Notes under the pieces: model-generated
The model's database searches: none
What the model saw: only the letters and a program-made list of their open reading frames with translations
Told to the model about the DNA's origin: nothing
Part shown: positions 54,171 through 62,142 of the stretch, in pieces
Position numbering within the stretch: position 1 is the stretch's first letter
How the letters are laid out: the number at the start of each line of letters is the position of its first letter
NCBI GenBank assembly: GCA_000940995.1
Contig: CP005974.1
Coordinates: 2,294,001-2,358,000 of the forward strand
Reading direction: 5' to 3'
DNA: 64,000 nt
Source of the DNA: Photobacterium gaetbulicola Gung47
Lineage (GTDB): Bacteria > Pseudomonadota > Gammaproteobacteria > Enterobacterales > Vibrionaceae
Program-made: the position numbers and the translations under genes

Positions 54171-55206
54171 TGTTTTTCTCCATGCCCTGACCAAACCTTC
54201 TACCACGGTTCAGCGTCGCCATGGTAAATGCAATAAGGTAAATCACCACGACTATTGCAATCAGGTAGTAGTGAATACTTTGTTTAGGGCGGTAGGTCGA
54301 ACTCTCATAGAGCTGAGGTTCTAGCTTGCCGATTTCTTGATACGCCCCCAGCAGCGATTCACGGTCGAGCGCAACAAATGCCTGCCCGCCAGATTCATTG
54401 GCAACACGATTGATTGTTGCCATATCCAATGCAGCCTCGCCTACCGTTTGCGGATCCCCCATCGCTATCATATGGATCCTGACACCCTTAGCTTTACCGA
54501 CTTTGGCTGCTTCTATCGGCTCAACAAAACTTCCAGTGTCATTACCGTCGGTCAGCACAATCGCCACCTTTTCCCGGTCTTCGTCCCCTTTTTCTTGATG
54601 GCTTTGATCAAACACCTTTATTGCCAGTCCCATGGCATCACCGAGATGGGTACTCTGACCGGCCATCGCTACTTCTGTTTGATTAAGCAGCGCAAGCCAT
54701 ACGTCTTGATCGGCGGTAAACGGGGTCTGCAAAAAAGCGGCATCACCAAACAAAATGAGCCCCAAGCGGTCACCCTGTCGTGTTTTGGCAAAGTCGGCCA
54801 GTACTTCCTTGGCGGCATCCAGGCGAGAGACATTGTTTCCAGTTGAAGAGGAGAAATCCCGCTCGGCCATCGAACCAGACAGATCAACCAACACCATCAC
54901 GTCCCTACCGAAGCTCTCCCGGATCTGTGGCGCTCCCAGTATTGTCGGTTTGGCCAAAGCGGTAATCACCAATATCCAAGAAATCACCAGAGTCATTCGC
55001 TGCCACCAGGATGGTGACAGCTGGCTTGCCCCCGTTGACGGCACTTCGCCCAGGGCTTCTATAAGCTGACTGAAAAAAGGCACTTTTATTGCGCTTTGCT
55101 TGGTGCGGTATGCCGGCACGAAATAGAAGATAATCAAGGGGAATGGCAACGCCAAAAACCACCATGGGTAAACGAACTCCAGATCGAACAATGAGAAATT
55201 AAACAT
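54163..55206 (-). CDS. BatA-like von Willebrand factor A protein
   Basis: The 347-residue membrane protein has an N-terminal aerotolerance-regulator region with membrane segments (FVYPWWFLALPFPLIIFYFVP). The VWA domain MIDAS motif is DLSGSMAERDF (about residue 100), with TDGNDTGSF later, and a C-terminal transmembrane segment. I chose ATG 55206 with GGGGAAGG upstream; a longer start would run into the DUF4381 gene. It overlaps both neighbours by 8 bp, so the Bat genes are one translationally coupled unit. Confidence 0.9.
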   Translation of the reverse strand: MFNFSLFDLEFVYPWWFLALPFPLIIFYFVPAYRTKQSAIKVPFFSQLIEALGEVPSTGASQLSPSWWQRMTLVISWILVITALAKPTILGAPQIRESFGRDVMVLVDLSGSMAERDFSSSTGNNVSRLDAAKEVLADFAKTRQGDRLGLILFGDAAFLQTPFTADQDVWLALLNQTEVAMAGQSTHLGDAMGLAIKVFDQSHQEKGDEDREKVAIVLTDGNDTGSFVEPIEAAKVGKAKGVRIHMIAMGDPQTVGEAALDMATINRVANESGGQAFVALDRESLLGAYQEIGKLEPQLYESSTYRPKQSIHYYLIAIVVVIYLIAFTMATLNRGRRFGQGMEKNNV

Positions 55207-55792
55207 GGTGGCCTTCCCCTTGTTTTTTATTTCCATTGAGCAGCTTGGCCAAAGCCGCTCTGAGCGAGACATGTTTCGTTATTGACCGGCCTTCGTGCTC
55301 CCGAATCCAGCACAAAGCTTTCTCTCGTAGCAGCGCTTGTTCTTCCCTACCAAGGGTGATTGAAGGATCAACCAATGACTGAACCCACCGGGTACCAAGC
55401 TCATCCTTGAAGGTCACTCTGCCATTGCCTAGCTCATCAAGCTTTTGCAAAAAGGCGTGACCAAATAGCTTAGCGTTGGCAGGCTCCAAATAAACCAGAA
55501 CAATTTTCAGTATTGAAAATAAAGCACCGTCGAAAGCGCCACTATCTGCACTGCCTTCAAGGCCTCGATGCATAGGCAAGCGAGTAATAGCTGTCCGCGC
55601 CTCAGCTCGATAACGGTTATGCCACCAGCGTACTAGCCGGCGATAGCAAAGGTAGCCGGCAATAACGCACAACAAGACAAGCAGGACTTTCCAGCCTATC
55701 GTCTGTGGCATCCAACTGACACTTTCAGGTACGGTAACATCATGCAATTCACGCAGAATGTAGGTGCTAGGAGGCGAATGTTCGATGCTCAT
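55199..55792 (-). CDS. DUF4381 membrane protein of the Bat operon
   Basis: A 197-residue protein with a short N-terminal segment, one transmembrane helix (IGWKVLLVLLCVIAGYLCYRRLVRWW, about 33-52) and a helical cytoplasmic domain. It matches DUF4381, found between DUF58 and VWA genes in MoxR operons. It follows the DUF58 gene by 2 bp and overlaps batA by 8 bp. Probably a structural partner. Confidence 0.87.
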   Translation of the reverse strand: MSIEHSPPSTYILRELHDVTVPESVSWMPQTIGWKVLLVLLCVIAGYLCYRRLVRWWHNRYRAEARTAITRLPMHRGLEGSADSGAFDGALFSILKIVLVYLEPANAKLFGHAFLQKLDELGNGRVTFKDELGTRWVQSLVDPSITLGREEQALLREKALCWIREHEGRSITKHVSLRAALAKLLNGNKKQGEGHHV

Positions 55793-55794
55793 GG

Positions 55795-56757
55795 CTACTG
55801 CCTCCCAACAAGCCGCTGGAACTGGGCGATATGTGATCCCGAGGTATCCAGCTCAATAAACGGTAATTGCTTCAACGCCATCAGGCGGGTCAGAGACTGG
55901 CGAGTAAGCACACTGCGCTCGCTCAAAGTCGCACTGGCCTGAGCGACTTTTTCCTTGCTATCAAGAGTCAGCTGATACTGGCCATCCCCCACAACCCAGT
56001 TCGACTTGGTCAGCTCTCCCGGCAGGGTTTGCTCAAGCGGATCGTTAACCAGCACGGCCAACACATCATTATGGATTTGCAGCTGCTTGAGCTGCTCGAG
56101 ATGATGCTCGTCGCAATCACGCCAATCGGTAATAAAAACAAGGGTTGATTGGGCTAAATTCATCCGCTTAAGCTGTTCCAGCCAAAGTGAAAAGCTCACC
56201 CTTTCACTATTGGTGGTATCAACACTTAACTGCTGGTTAGCTTTCGCCAATAATTTGAGCTGCGCCATGAACGCATGCTGCGAGCGCTGGGACTTACAGT
56301 GATAGATTTTCTCTGCGGAAGCGACAACCACACCGACACGATCGCCATCTTTCAAAACCCGCCAGCCACACATGGCGGCGATTTCCGCTGCAATGACCGA
56401 CTTCATCACCTGGGTTGACGAAAAAAACATTTGGCTACGCTGATCGACACAGATGATCACATTGCGGTCTTTTTCTTCGGTATAGCTACGTACATGCGGT
56501 TTGCCGGTACGCAATGTGACTTTCCAGTCCAGGTTTCGAATATCGTCACCCAGTTGGTAATGGCGAAGTTCTTCGAAGTTCAAACCTCGGCCGCGAAACA
56601 AAGAATTGTGCCTGCCCGATAGTACACTGCCGGCTTTCAAGTGCGGAAGTAGACTAAAGGTTCCGACTTGGGACTGCAGACGCACCAAGCGCGAATAATC
56701 ACAATAAATCCGACCATCGAGCCCTTTTGATTGAGGAGCAATGTTTGGCTTTGCCAT
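55795..56757 (-). CDS. DUF58 protein of the MoxR/Bat operon
   Basis: The 320-residue cytoplasmic protein has the DUF58 core (GRHNSLFRGRGLNFEELRHYQLGDDIRNLDWKVTLRTGKPHVRSY, about 47-92, then EEKDRNVIICVDQRSQMFF). This is a VWA-like fold commonly encoded right after MoxR ATPases. It is 12 bp downstream of moxR and 2 bp upstream of the DUF4381 gene. The role is inferred from operon type only. Confidence 0.9.
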   Translation of the reverse strand: MAKPNIAPQSKGLDGRIYCDYSRLVRLQSQVGTFSLLPHLKAGSVLSGRHNSLFRGRGLNFEELRHYQLGDDIRNLDWKVTLRTGKPHVRSYTEEKDRNVIICVDQRSQMFFSSTQVMKSVIAAEIAAMCGWRVLKDGDRVGVVVASAEKIYHCKSQRSQHAFMAQLKLLAKANQQLSVDTTNSERVSFSLWLEQLKRMNLAQSTLVFITDWRDCDEHHLEQLKQLQIHNDVLAVLVNDPLEQTLPGELTKSNWVVGDGQYQLTLDSKEKVAQASATLSERSVLTRQSLTRLMALKQLPFIELDTSGSHIAQFQRLVGRQ

Positions 56758-56769
56758 AGTGCCCCCCGA

Positions 56770-57756
56770 TTATCCGATCTCTACATGGTCAAGCAGCTCT
56801 TCGACAATCCTCAGATGATTAATTCCGTCAGCCAGTGCGTCGTAGGTCTGTGTAAAACGGTGCCCCAGTACCATGGGTGCCATGGCACGTACATCATCAG
56901 GCAAAACATGATCACGCCCCTGTAGCCATGCATAAGCACGGGCACATTTATCCAAGGCAATGGAGGCTCGAGGGCTCGAGCCGACCTCAATCCATTTGAC
57001 CAAATTGGAGTCGGGGTAACGTTCTGGTTTACGGGTCGCCATAACCAAAGCGACAATATAACGCTCAACCAGATCAGAAACGGCAATGTGGGGAAGTTGG
57101 CGGCGGGCTTCGAGTACCACATCAGCGTCGATATTTCCCAGCGCTTCATCTTGCGCTCGGGCAGCCTCGGTACCTAACTCTTCTCCTCGGACTAAACGGA
57201 TAATGTCACGCTCTGCATCATCCTCAGGGTATTCGACGGTAACCTTCATCATAAAGCGGTCCATCTGTGCTTCCGGCAACGGATATGTCCCTTCTTGCTC
57301 TACAGGGTTCTGGGTTGCCAGCACCATAAAAAGTTCAGGCAGTTGATGAGTCGTATCGCCTACGGTAATTGTTCCCTCAGCCATAGCTTCGAGCAAAGCC
57401 GCCTGGACTTTTGCCGGTGCACGGTTGACCTCATCGGCCAGGACAATGCTATTGAAGATTGGCCCTGGTTGAAAATGCAGCTGAGGTTTACCGTCGAGAT
57501 CCTGATAGATCTCTGTTCCTGTCACATCCGATGGCAAGAGATCTGGAGTAAACTGAATTCGTCCGAAATCAGTGTTGAGCAAATTTGCCAATGATTTTAC
57601 CGACCGTGTTTTAGCCGTACCGGGTAGCCCCTCTAGCAAGATATGACCGTTTGCCACTAACCCAATAACCAAAGCTTCAACAACATGGCGTTGACCAATC
57701 ACACTTTTTTCTGTTTGCTCAATGAGCTGCTTGATAGCCTGTTGTGCTTGGTTCAT
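56770..57756 (-). CDS. MoxR-family AAA+ ATPase
   Basis: The 328-residue AAA+ protein has Walker A GLPGTAKT (about residue 40), Walker B VLADEVNRAP, sensor 1 ATQNP and the C-terminal lid domain. MoxR ATPases act as chaperones for assembly or activation of periplasmic and membrane enzyme complexes, together with VWA proteins such as BatA/BatB. It is the first gene of the six-gene operon. A dyad resembling the island operator lies 79-95 bp upstream. Confidence 0.93.
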   Translation of the reverse strand: MNQAQQAIKQLIEQTEKSVIGQRHVVEALVIGLVANGHILLEGLPGTAKTRSVKSLANLLNTDFGRIQFTPDLLPSDVTGTEIYQDLDGKPQLHFQPGPIFNSIVLADEVNRAPAKVQAALLEAMAEGTITVGDTTHQLPELFMVLATQNPVEQEGTYPLPEAQMDRFMMKVTVEYPEDDAERDIIRLVRGEELGTEAARAQDEALGNIDADVVLEARRQLPHIAVSDLVERYIVALVMATRKPERYPDSNLVKWIEVGSSPRASIALDKCARAYAWLQGRDHVLPDDVRAMAPMVLGHRFTQTYDALADGINHLRIVEELLDHVEIG

Positions 57757-57834
57757 GACTTACCCTCACCTATGTTACGTAATTACGCCATTGTTCAATT
57801 GCCACTATCGTACCTGCAAGACCGATAACTATTG

Positions 57835-57851
57835 GTTATAATAGCCATTAC
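57835..57851. promoter_or_regulatory. Candidate operator upstream of the MoxR/Bat operon
   Basis: GTTATA-N5-CATTAC shares the left half and spacing of the maturase-gap dyad but only 4 of 6 positions on the right. It lies 79-95 bp upstream of moxR. Confidence 0.3.
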
Positions 57852-57858
57852 AGCCAAG

Positions 57859-60201
57859 CTAATTTCCAGCCCGTACTTTCAACTGTTTAACAACCTCCGG
57901 CGCAACGATTTGGCCAAGTTGTTGAGTGCAGCTTTCAAATTCCGCAGCCACTTCACCCAACTGGTAATTTCGTGCCAATACTTCACACTGAGCATATAGG
58001 TGTTGCGGGTTGCCACTAATATCAAACGCAGAAGACAATGCCCGGCTTGAGGCCAGCACATCACTTTTTTCCAACGCCAAACCATAGACATACCAGTAAT
58101 GCGCATTTCCAACGGCCTTTTCAGCAGCTCGTTTCAAATACTGGTTCGCTTTTTCCGCCTTACCCGTCCGCAGCAGTGCTAAACCTGCACTGTAAGGGAG
58201 CGCACTGTCATTCGGCTGGGCTTCCATCCCCTGCTGCAAAACTTGCAAGGCAAGCTCGTCGTTATTCTGGCTTCGGTACAGATCCGCCAGATTGACGTAA
58301 CTATTAGCAAAGTAAGGCTCAACCTCGATAGCCCCCTGATACCATAAAACCGCTTTGTCCATCTCCCCCATCGCACGATACACATTGGCCAAATTGGTCC
58401 GGCCAAAGCCTCTATCGGCGTTAAATTTCTGGATCTCGATATACTCTTGCAGCGGCCCGTTGAGACGGTCTCTTTGCTGCAGCAGCATCTGCTGCCAAAA
58501 CTCGACCAAAGCCCCGGCCGTTTCTGTCCTTACTGCCAGTACCGGGTCTGTTAACAAGGGCGATAGGATCTGCCATCGCTCCGGCCAGCCGTATCCCGAC
58601 GCACCCTCAATCGCACCCAACCGGATCAGCTCACTGTCATGCTTTACCGCTCGCGCCAACGCTACCAGGGTATTTTGTCCGGTATTACCAGCCATTCGGG
58701 ACAGTGCCGAGCCGCGAATAATGTCGCTCAGGCTTGAGTCTTGTGCGGTATAAGAAAGCGCGTCAGGAGCGGCTTGGTGATTGATGCTGTCGGCATAGAA
58801 CGCGACACCGAAATGCTGCTGATGGCGGTAGGCCGAGTTGGGGAAACGCTTGCCTAACTCTTTGTCCGCCCACTGGTTGGTTTTATCTTGATGGCAACCG
58901 GTACACACATTGGGCGTCTTTATATGCTGGCTCAAATCAGGTCGAGGAACATGCCAGCTGTGATCCCGCCTCGGGTCAATTTGCATATACGTCGTCTCTG
59001 GCATGTGGCAGGTCGTACACTTGGCCGCTTCGGTTCCCGGCTGGTGCAAGGTGTGCTCACTTGACGCATATTCGGGTGATACATGGCACTGGCTGCATAC
59101 CGCTTCCTCAGCAACGGTTAGTTTTGCCGTATGGGGATCATGGCAGTTGGTGCAGGTCACCCCTTTTTGGGCCATCCGTGATTGCAGAAACGAGCCATAC
59201 ACATAGTCCTCGTCATAAATTTGGCCATCGTGATAATAAAGCTCCGGGGTGATCAAACTGAGACGATATTTATCCAAAAAAGCCCCATTCACGTGATCCG
59301 CCGTCTCGTTGAGCTGGGTTCGCCGGCTATGGCATTGAGCACAGGTCTGCGTTTGTTCTGTCGGTTCTATTAATTGGGGCTGTAATGTTTTTTCGCCCTC
59401 CCTTGCAACCCATTGTTTGACCTGTACGCCAAGATCTCGGGTGAGCCCCACTTGTCGTGCATCCATTAGGCCTTCTGATTCTGACGTAGACTGTTCACCC
59501 TTGCCCCTTGTAATGTAATCAATATGACCACTCGCCGGGCCATGACAAGCTTCACAGCCAACATTGATGTCAGACCACGTCGTATCGTATGAATTGGACC
59601 CTTCATTGTAGTTTTTCTTGATGTTGGTTGAGTGGCAATCCGCACACATAAAATTCCAATTTTGCCCCGCATTGGTCCAGTAGAACTCATCCACTGGTGT
59701 CAGCTCTGGGTATAAATGAAACCAACGCTGCCCCCCTTTCTCCGGCGCGCGGGAATCCCATGCAAAGGGAATTAGCTGAATCCGGCCATCGGGAAACTCA
59801 ACCATATATTGCTGTAGAGGGTAGACACCAAAGGTATAGCTAATTTTGAAATCAGCAAACTTTTGATCAGCCCCCGCAATATTGACCCAATATTCCCCGT
59901 TTTTGCTGAAAAAGCGGTTTGTTTTGCCATCGTGCTGCAAACTCTGATCGGAAAAATTGCCCAACACCGATGTGGCAGTGGCATGCTTCATTGCCATCTC
60001 GTGGTGCGAACCTCGCCACGCCTCTACTTGTCGGTTATGACAATCGATACAGGCTTCACTGCCCACATAATTCACTGACTGTGCTGTTGCCGGCTGCGTC
60101 ATGACGAAAACCATCAACCAGCACAGCGGCAATGCCATCAACGTTCCGATTTGCGCTTTTATCATCCTTGAGTGGGCTTCCATGAAAGTTTGTAGTGCCA
60201 T
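57859..60201 (-). CDS. Octaheme c-type cytochrome with HEAT/TPR C-terminal domain
   Basis: The 780-residue protein has a signal peptide (cleavage after PATAQ, residue 41) and eight CxxCH heme sites: CIDCH (51-55), CADCH, CEACH, CAQCH, CTNCH, CSQCH, CTTCH and CTGCH, all before about residue 440. The second half has HEAT-like and TPR repeats and resembles the heme-free protein at 44900-45937. It should be a periplasmic redox protein that assembles with other proteins; an enzyme activity such as nitrite or hydroxylamine chemistry cannot be told from the sequence. Start choice is open: ATG 60201, 60183 or 60165 all keep the signal peptide. Confidence 0.9.
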   Translation of the reverse strand: MALQTFMEAHSRMIKAQIGTLMALPLCWLMVFVMTQPATAQSVNYVGSEACIDCHNRQVEAWRGSHHEMAMKHATATSVLGNFSDQSLQHDGKTNRFFSKNGEYWVNIAGADQKFADFKISYTFGVYPLQQYMVEFPDGRIQLIPFAWDSRAPEKGGQRWFHLYPELTPVDEFYWTNAGQNWNFMCADCHSTNIKKNYNEGSNSYDTTWSDINVGCEACHGPASGHIDYITRGKGEQSTSESEGLMDARQVGLTRDLGVQVKQWVAREGEKTLQPQLIEPTEQTQTCAQCHSRRTQLNETADHVNGAFLDKYRLSLITPELYYHDGQIYDEDYVYGSFLQSRMAQKGVTCTNCHDPHTAKLTVAEEAVCSQCHVSPEYASSEHTLHQPGTEAAKCTTCHMPETTYMQIDPRRDHSWHVPRPDLSQHIKTPNVCTGCHQDKTNQWADKELGKRFPNSAYRHQQHFGVAFYADSINHQAAPDALSYTAQDSSLSDIIRGSALSRMAGNTGQNTLVALARAVKHDSELIRLGAIEGASGYGWPERWQILSPLLTDPVLAVRTETAGALVEFWQQMLLQQRDRLNGPLQEYIEIQKFNADRGFGRTNLANVYRAMGEMDKAVLWYQGAIEVEPYFANSYVNLADLYRSQNNDELALQVLQQGMEAQPNDSALPYSAGLALLRTGKAEKANQYLKRAAEKAVGNAHYWYVYGLALEKSDVLASSRALSSAFDISGNPQHLYAQCEVLARNYQLGEVAAEFESCTQQLGQIVAPEVVKQLKVRAGN

Positions 60202-60225
60202 TGATTAAAGATAGAGCATAGTGAT

Positions 60226-60249
60226 AAAAAAGGGCTCCGAAGAGCCCTA
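60226..60249 (-). terminator. Rho-independent terminator of the first sulfatase gene
   Basis: On the minus strand GGGCTC-TTCG-GAGCCC is followed by six T. The TTCG tetraloop is especially stable. It separates the sulfatase from the cytochrome gene. Confidence 0.92.
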
Positions 60250-60260
60250 AATTCAACATC

Positions 60261-61808
60261 TTATTTATTTGGCGGCTGCTGGAGTTTTTCCATCACCTGA
60301 TCGAGAGAGAAACTTGCCGCTTTTTGCCTTGGCGGAAACGCCTTGAATGTTTCAAGGAACTTAGCCACGTAGGCTTGTGCTGGTACCAGCATAAAGGCAC
60401 GGTCTAGCATCCAGTCGTAATAAGAATTGGAGGTTATATCGGCCACCTCGTAAGGATCCATCCTCAAGTTGAAAATCTTAGGCACACGAAGCGGGGTAAA
60501 AGGTTCAGCCCAAATCTGCAATGTTCCTTTGGCACGCTGCTCCAAGAAAACAATTTTCCAGTTGTTGTAGCGCAGTGAACTCAGATCGCCGTCATCGGTA
60601 AAATAGAAGATCTCTTCTCGTGGACCAGTATCGACTTCCCCGGTTAAATAAGGCAAGAAATTGTAACCATCAAGATGGACTTTAAAATTCTTGTCGCCCG
60701 CCTGATAACCTTCTATCAATTTCTCTTTGATCTGATCATCACCGGCGGCGGCGAGGAAAGTTGGCATCCAGTCCATATGGTGCATGATTTCGTTGGAGAC
60801 ACTACCCGGCTTGATCTTACCCGGCCAGCGCACCATGGCAGGCACTCGGTATGCCCCTTCCCAGTTGGTATTTTTCTCACCACGGAATGGTGTTAAACCG
60901 GCATCAGGCCACGAGTTCATGTGTGGGCCGTTATCGGTCGAATAGAAAACAATTGTATTGTCCTTGATACCGAGATCATCGACTTTCTTCAGCAGCACAC
61001 CGACATGGTTGTCATGCTCAACCATACCGTCGGCATAGAAGCTAATACCCGTCTTACCCGAATTCTCTTCTTTTACATGGGTCCGGAAATGCATACGGGT
61101 CGCATTCCACCATACAAAAAAAGGCTTCTCGGCTTTAACTGCACGATCCATAAAGTCCAATGCCGCTTCAAGGGTTTCATCATCGACAGTTTCCATCCGT
61201 TTACGGGTCAACGGGCCGGTATCTTCGATTTTGCCATCAGCGTAGGAACGAATCACACCACGTGGCCCGAATTTCTTGCGAAACTCAGGGTTTTTAGGGT
61301 AATCGACATTTTCGGGTTCTTCTTCTGCGTTGAGGTGATAGAGATTGCCGAAGAACTCATCGAAACCGTGGTTGGTCGGCAGGTGTTCATCTTTATCGCC
61401 AAGGTGGTTCTTGCCAAACTGCCCTGTCATATAACCCAGGGGTTTCAATAGCTCAGCGATAGTGGCATCTTCCGCCTGCAAGCCGAGATCTGCACCAGGC
61501 AGGCCCACTTTACTTAGACCAGTTCGCAATACCGTTTGCCCGGTGATAAAGGTTGAACGACCGGCGGTACAAGACTGTTCACCGTAGTAATCGGTAAACA
61601 TCATCCCTTCTTTGGCAATGCTATCGATGTTCGGCGTGTTATAACCAACCAACCCAAAGGTGTAGGCACTAAGATTGGTCTGCCCGATGTCATCCCCCCA
61701 AATAACCAAAATATTGGGTTTCTCTGCTGCGATACTACTGCTTGCGGCACTGACCAACAGGGTCGCAAGTATCATTATTCGGCTTTTGAAGCCTTTTCTC
61801 GCTGTCAT
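60261..61808 (-). CDS. Periplasmic Cys-type sulfatase 1
   Basis: The 515-residue sulfatase (signal peptide 1-28, ending SSIAAE) has the modification motif SCTAGRSTFITGQ: Cys80 is converted to formylglycine, in a CxAxR rather than CxPxR context. Metal and substrate residues follow: D39/D40 (IWGDDIG), KNHLGD, H in TRMHFRT and STDNGPH. It hydrolyses a sulfate ester; the natural substrate is unknown. I chose ATG 61808 with TGAGG upstream, over 61823. It is about 60% similar by eye to the divergent sulfatase at 62143, so the pair arose by duplication. Confidence 0.93.
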   Translation of the reverse strand: MTARKGFKSRIMILATLLVSAASSSIAAEKPNILVIWGDDIGQTNLSAYTFGLVGYNTPNIDSIAKEGMMFTDYYGEQSCTAGRSTFITGQTVLRTGLSKVGLPGADLGLQAEDATIAELLKPLGYMTGQFGKNHLGDKDEHLPTNHGFDEFFGNLYHLNAEEEPENVDYPKNPEFRKKFGPRGVIRSYADGKIEDTGPLTRKRMETVDDETLEAALDFMDRAVKAEKPFFVWWNATRMHFRTHVKEENSGKTGISFYADGMVEHDNHVGVLLKKVDDLGIKDNTIVFYSTDNGPHMNSWPDAGLTPFRGEKNTNWEGAYRVPAMVRWPGKIKPGSVSNEIMHHMDWMPTFLAAAGDDQIKEKLIEGYQAGDKNFKVHLDGYNFLPYLTGEVDTGPREEIFYFTDDGDLSSLRYNNWKIVFLEQRAKGTLQIWAEPFTPLRVPKIFNLRMDPYEVADITSNSYYDWMLDRAFMLVPAQAYVAKFLETFKAFPPRQKAASFSLDQVMEKLQQPPNK

Positions 61809-61955
61809 ATAAACCTCAGTCACTAAGTTAAAATGGTGCCGTGCAACAAAAATTAATAGCTCACAATGAGTCGTTCCGCGACTTACATCGGTAAAATTAA
61901 TGGCGTTTATTTACCGGGAAATACACCGCGCTAAAAAAGCAACGCAGAAATATGA

Positions 61956-61971
61956 CGTGACAAACATCACA
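61956..61971. promoter_or_regulatory. CRP-like site between the two sulfatase genes
   Basis: CGTGACAAACATCACA matches TGTGA-N6-TCACA at 9 of 10 defined positions, midway in the divergent gap (148 bp from one start, 172 from the other). Carbon-source control of both sulfatases is likely if it is real. Confidence 0.55.
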
Positions 61972-62051
61972 AACGGGATTTTGCTCACCTTGCCTCTTAC
62001 ATCAAATAAAACCATATAAAACAGAGCATTACACCAACCACTTAACTAAAG

Positions 62052-62068
62052 GTTATAACTGCTATAAA
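62052..62068. promoter_or_regulatory. Candidate operator in the sulfatase gap
   Basis: GTTATA-N5-TATAAA matches the maturase-gap dyad at 11 of 12 half-site positions. It lies 75-91 bp upstream of the second sulfatase. Confidence 0.4.
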
Positions 62069-62142
62069 GCGACAGAGACCCTTAGTTGCCAGTAACTTAG
62101 CCCCAACAACAAATCAACTCTCTAAATTTGCATGGAGTTACT

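Larger units (their letters stand above)
61809..62142. promoter_or_regulatory. Divergent control region of the two sulfatase genes
   Basis: This 334-bp gap holds a CRP-like site (61956-61971), an operator-like dyad (62052-62068) and AT-rich promoter sequence. No gene is visible in it. Confidence 0.6.
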
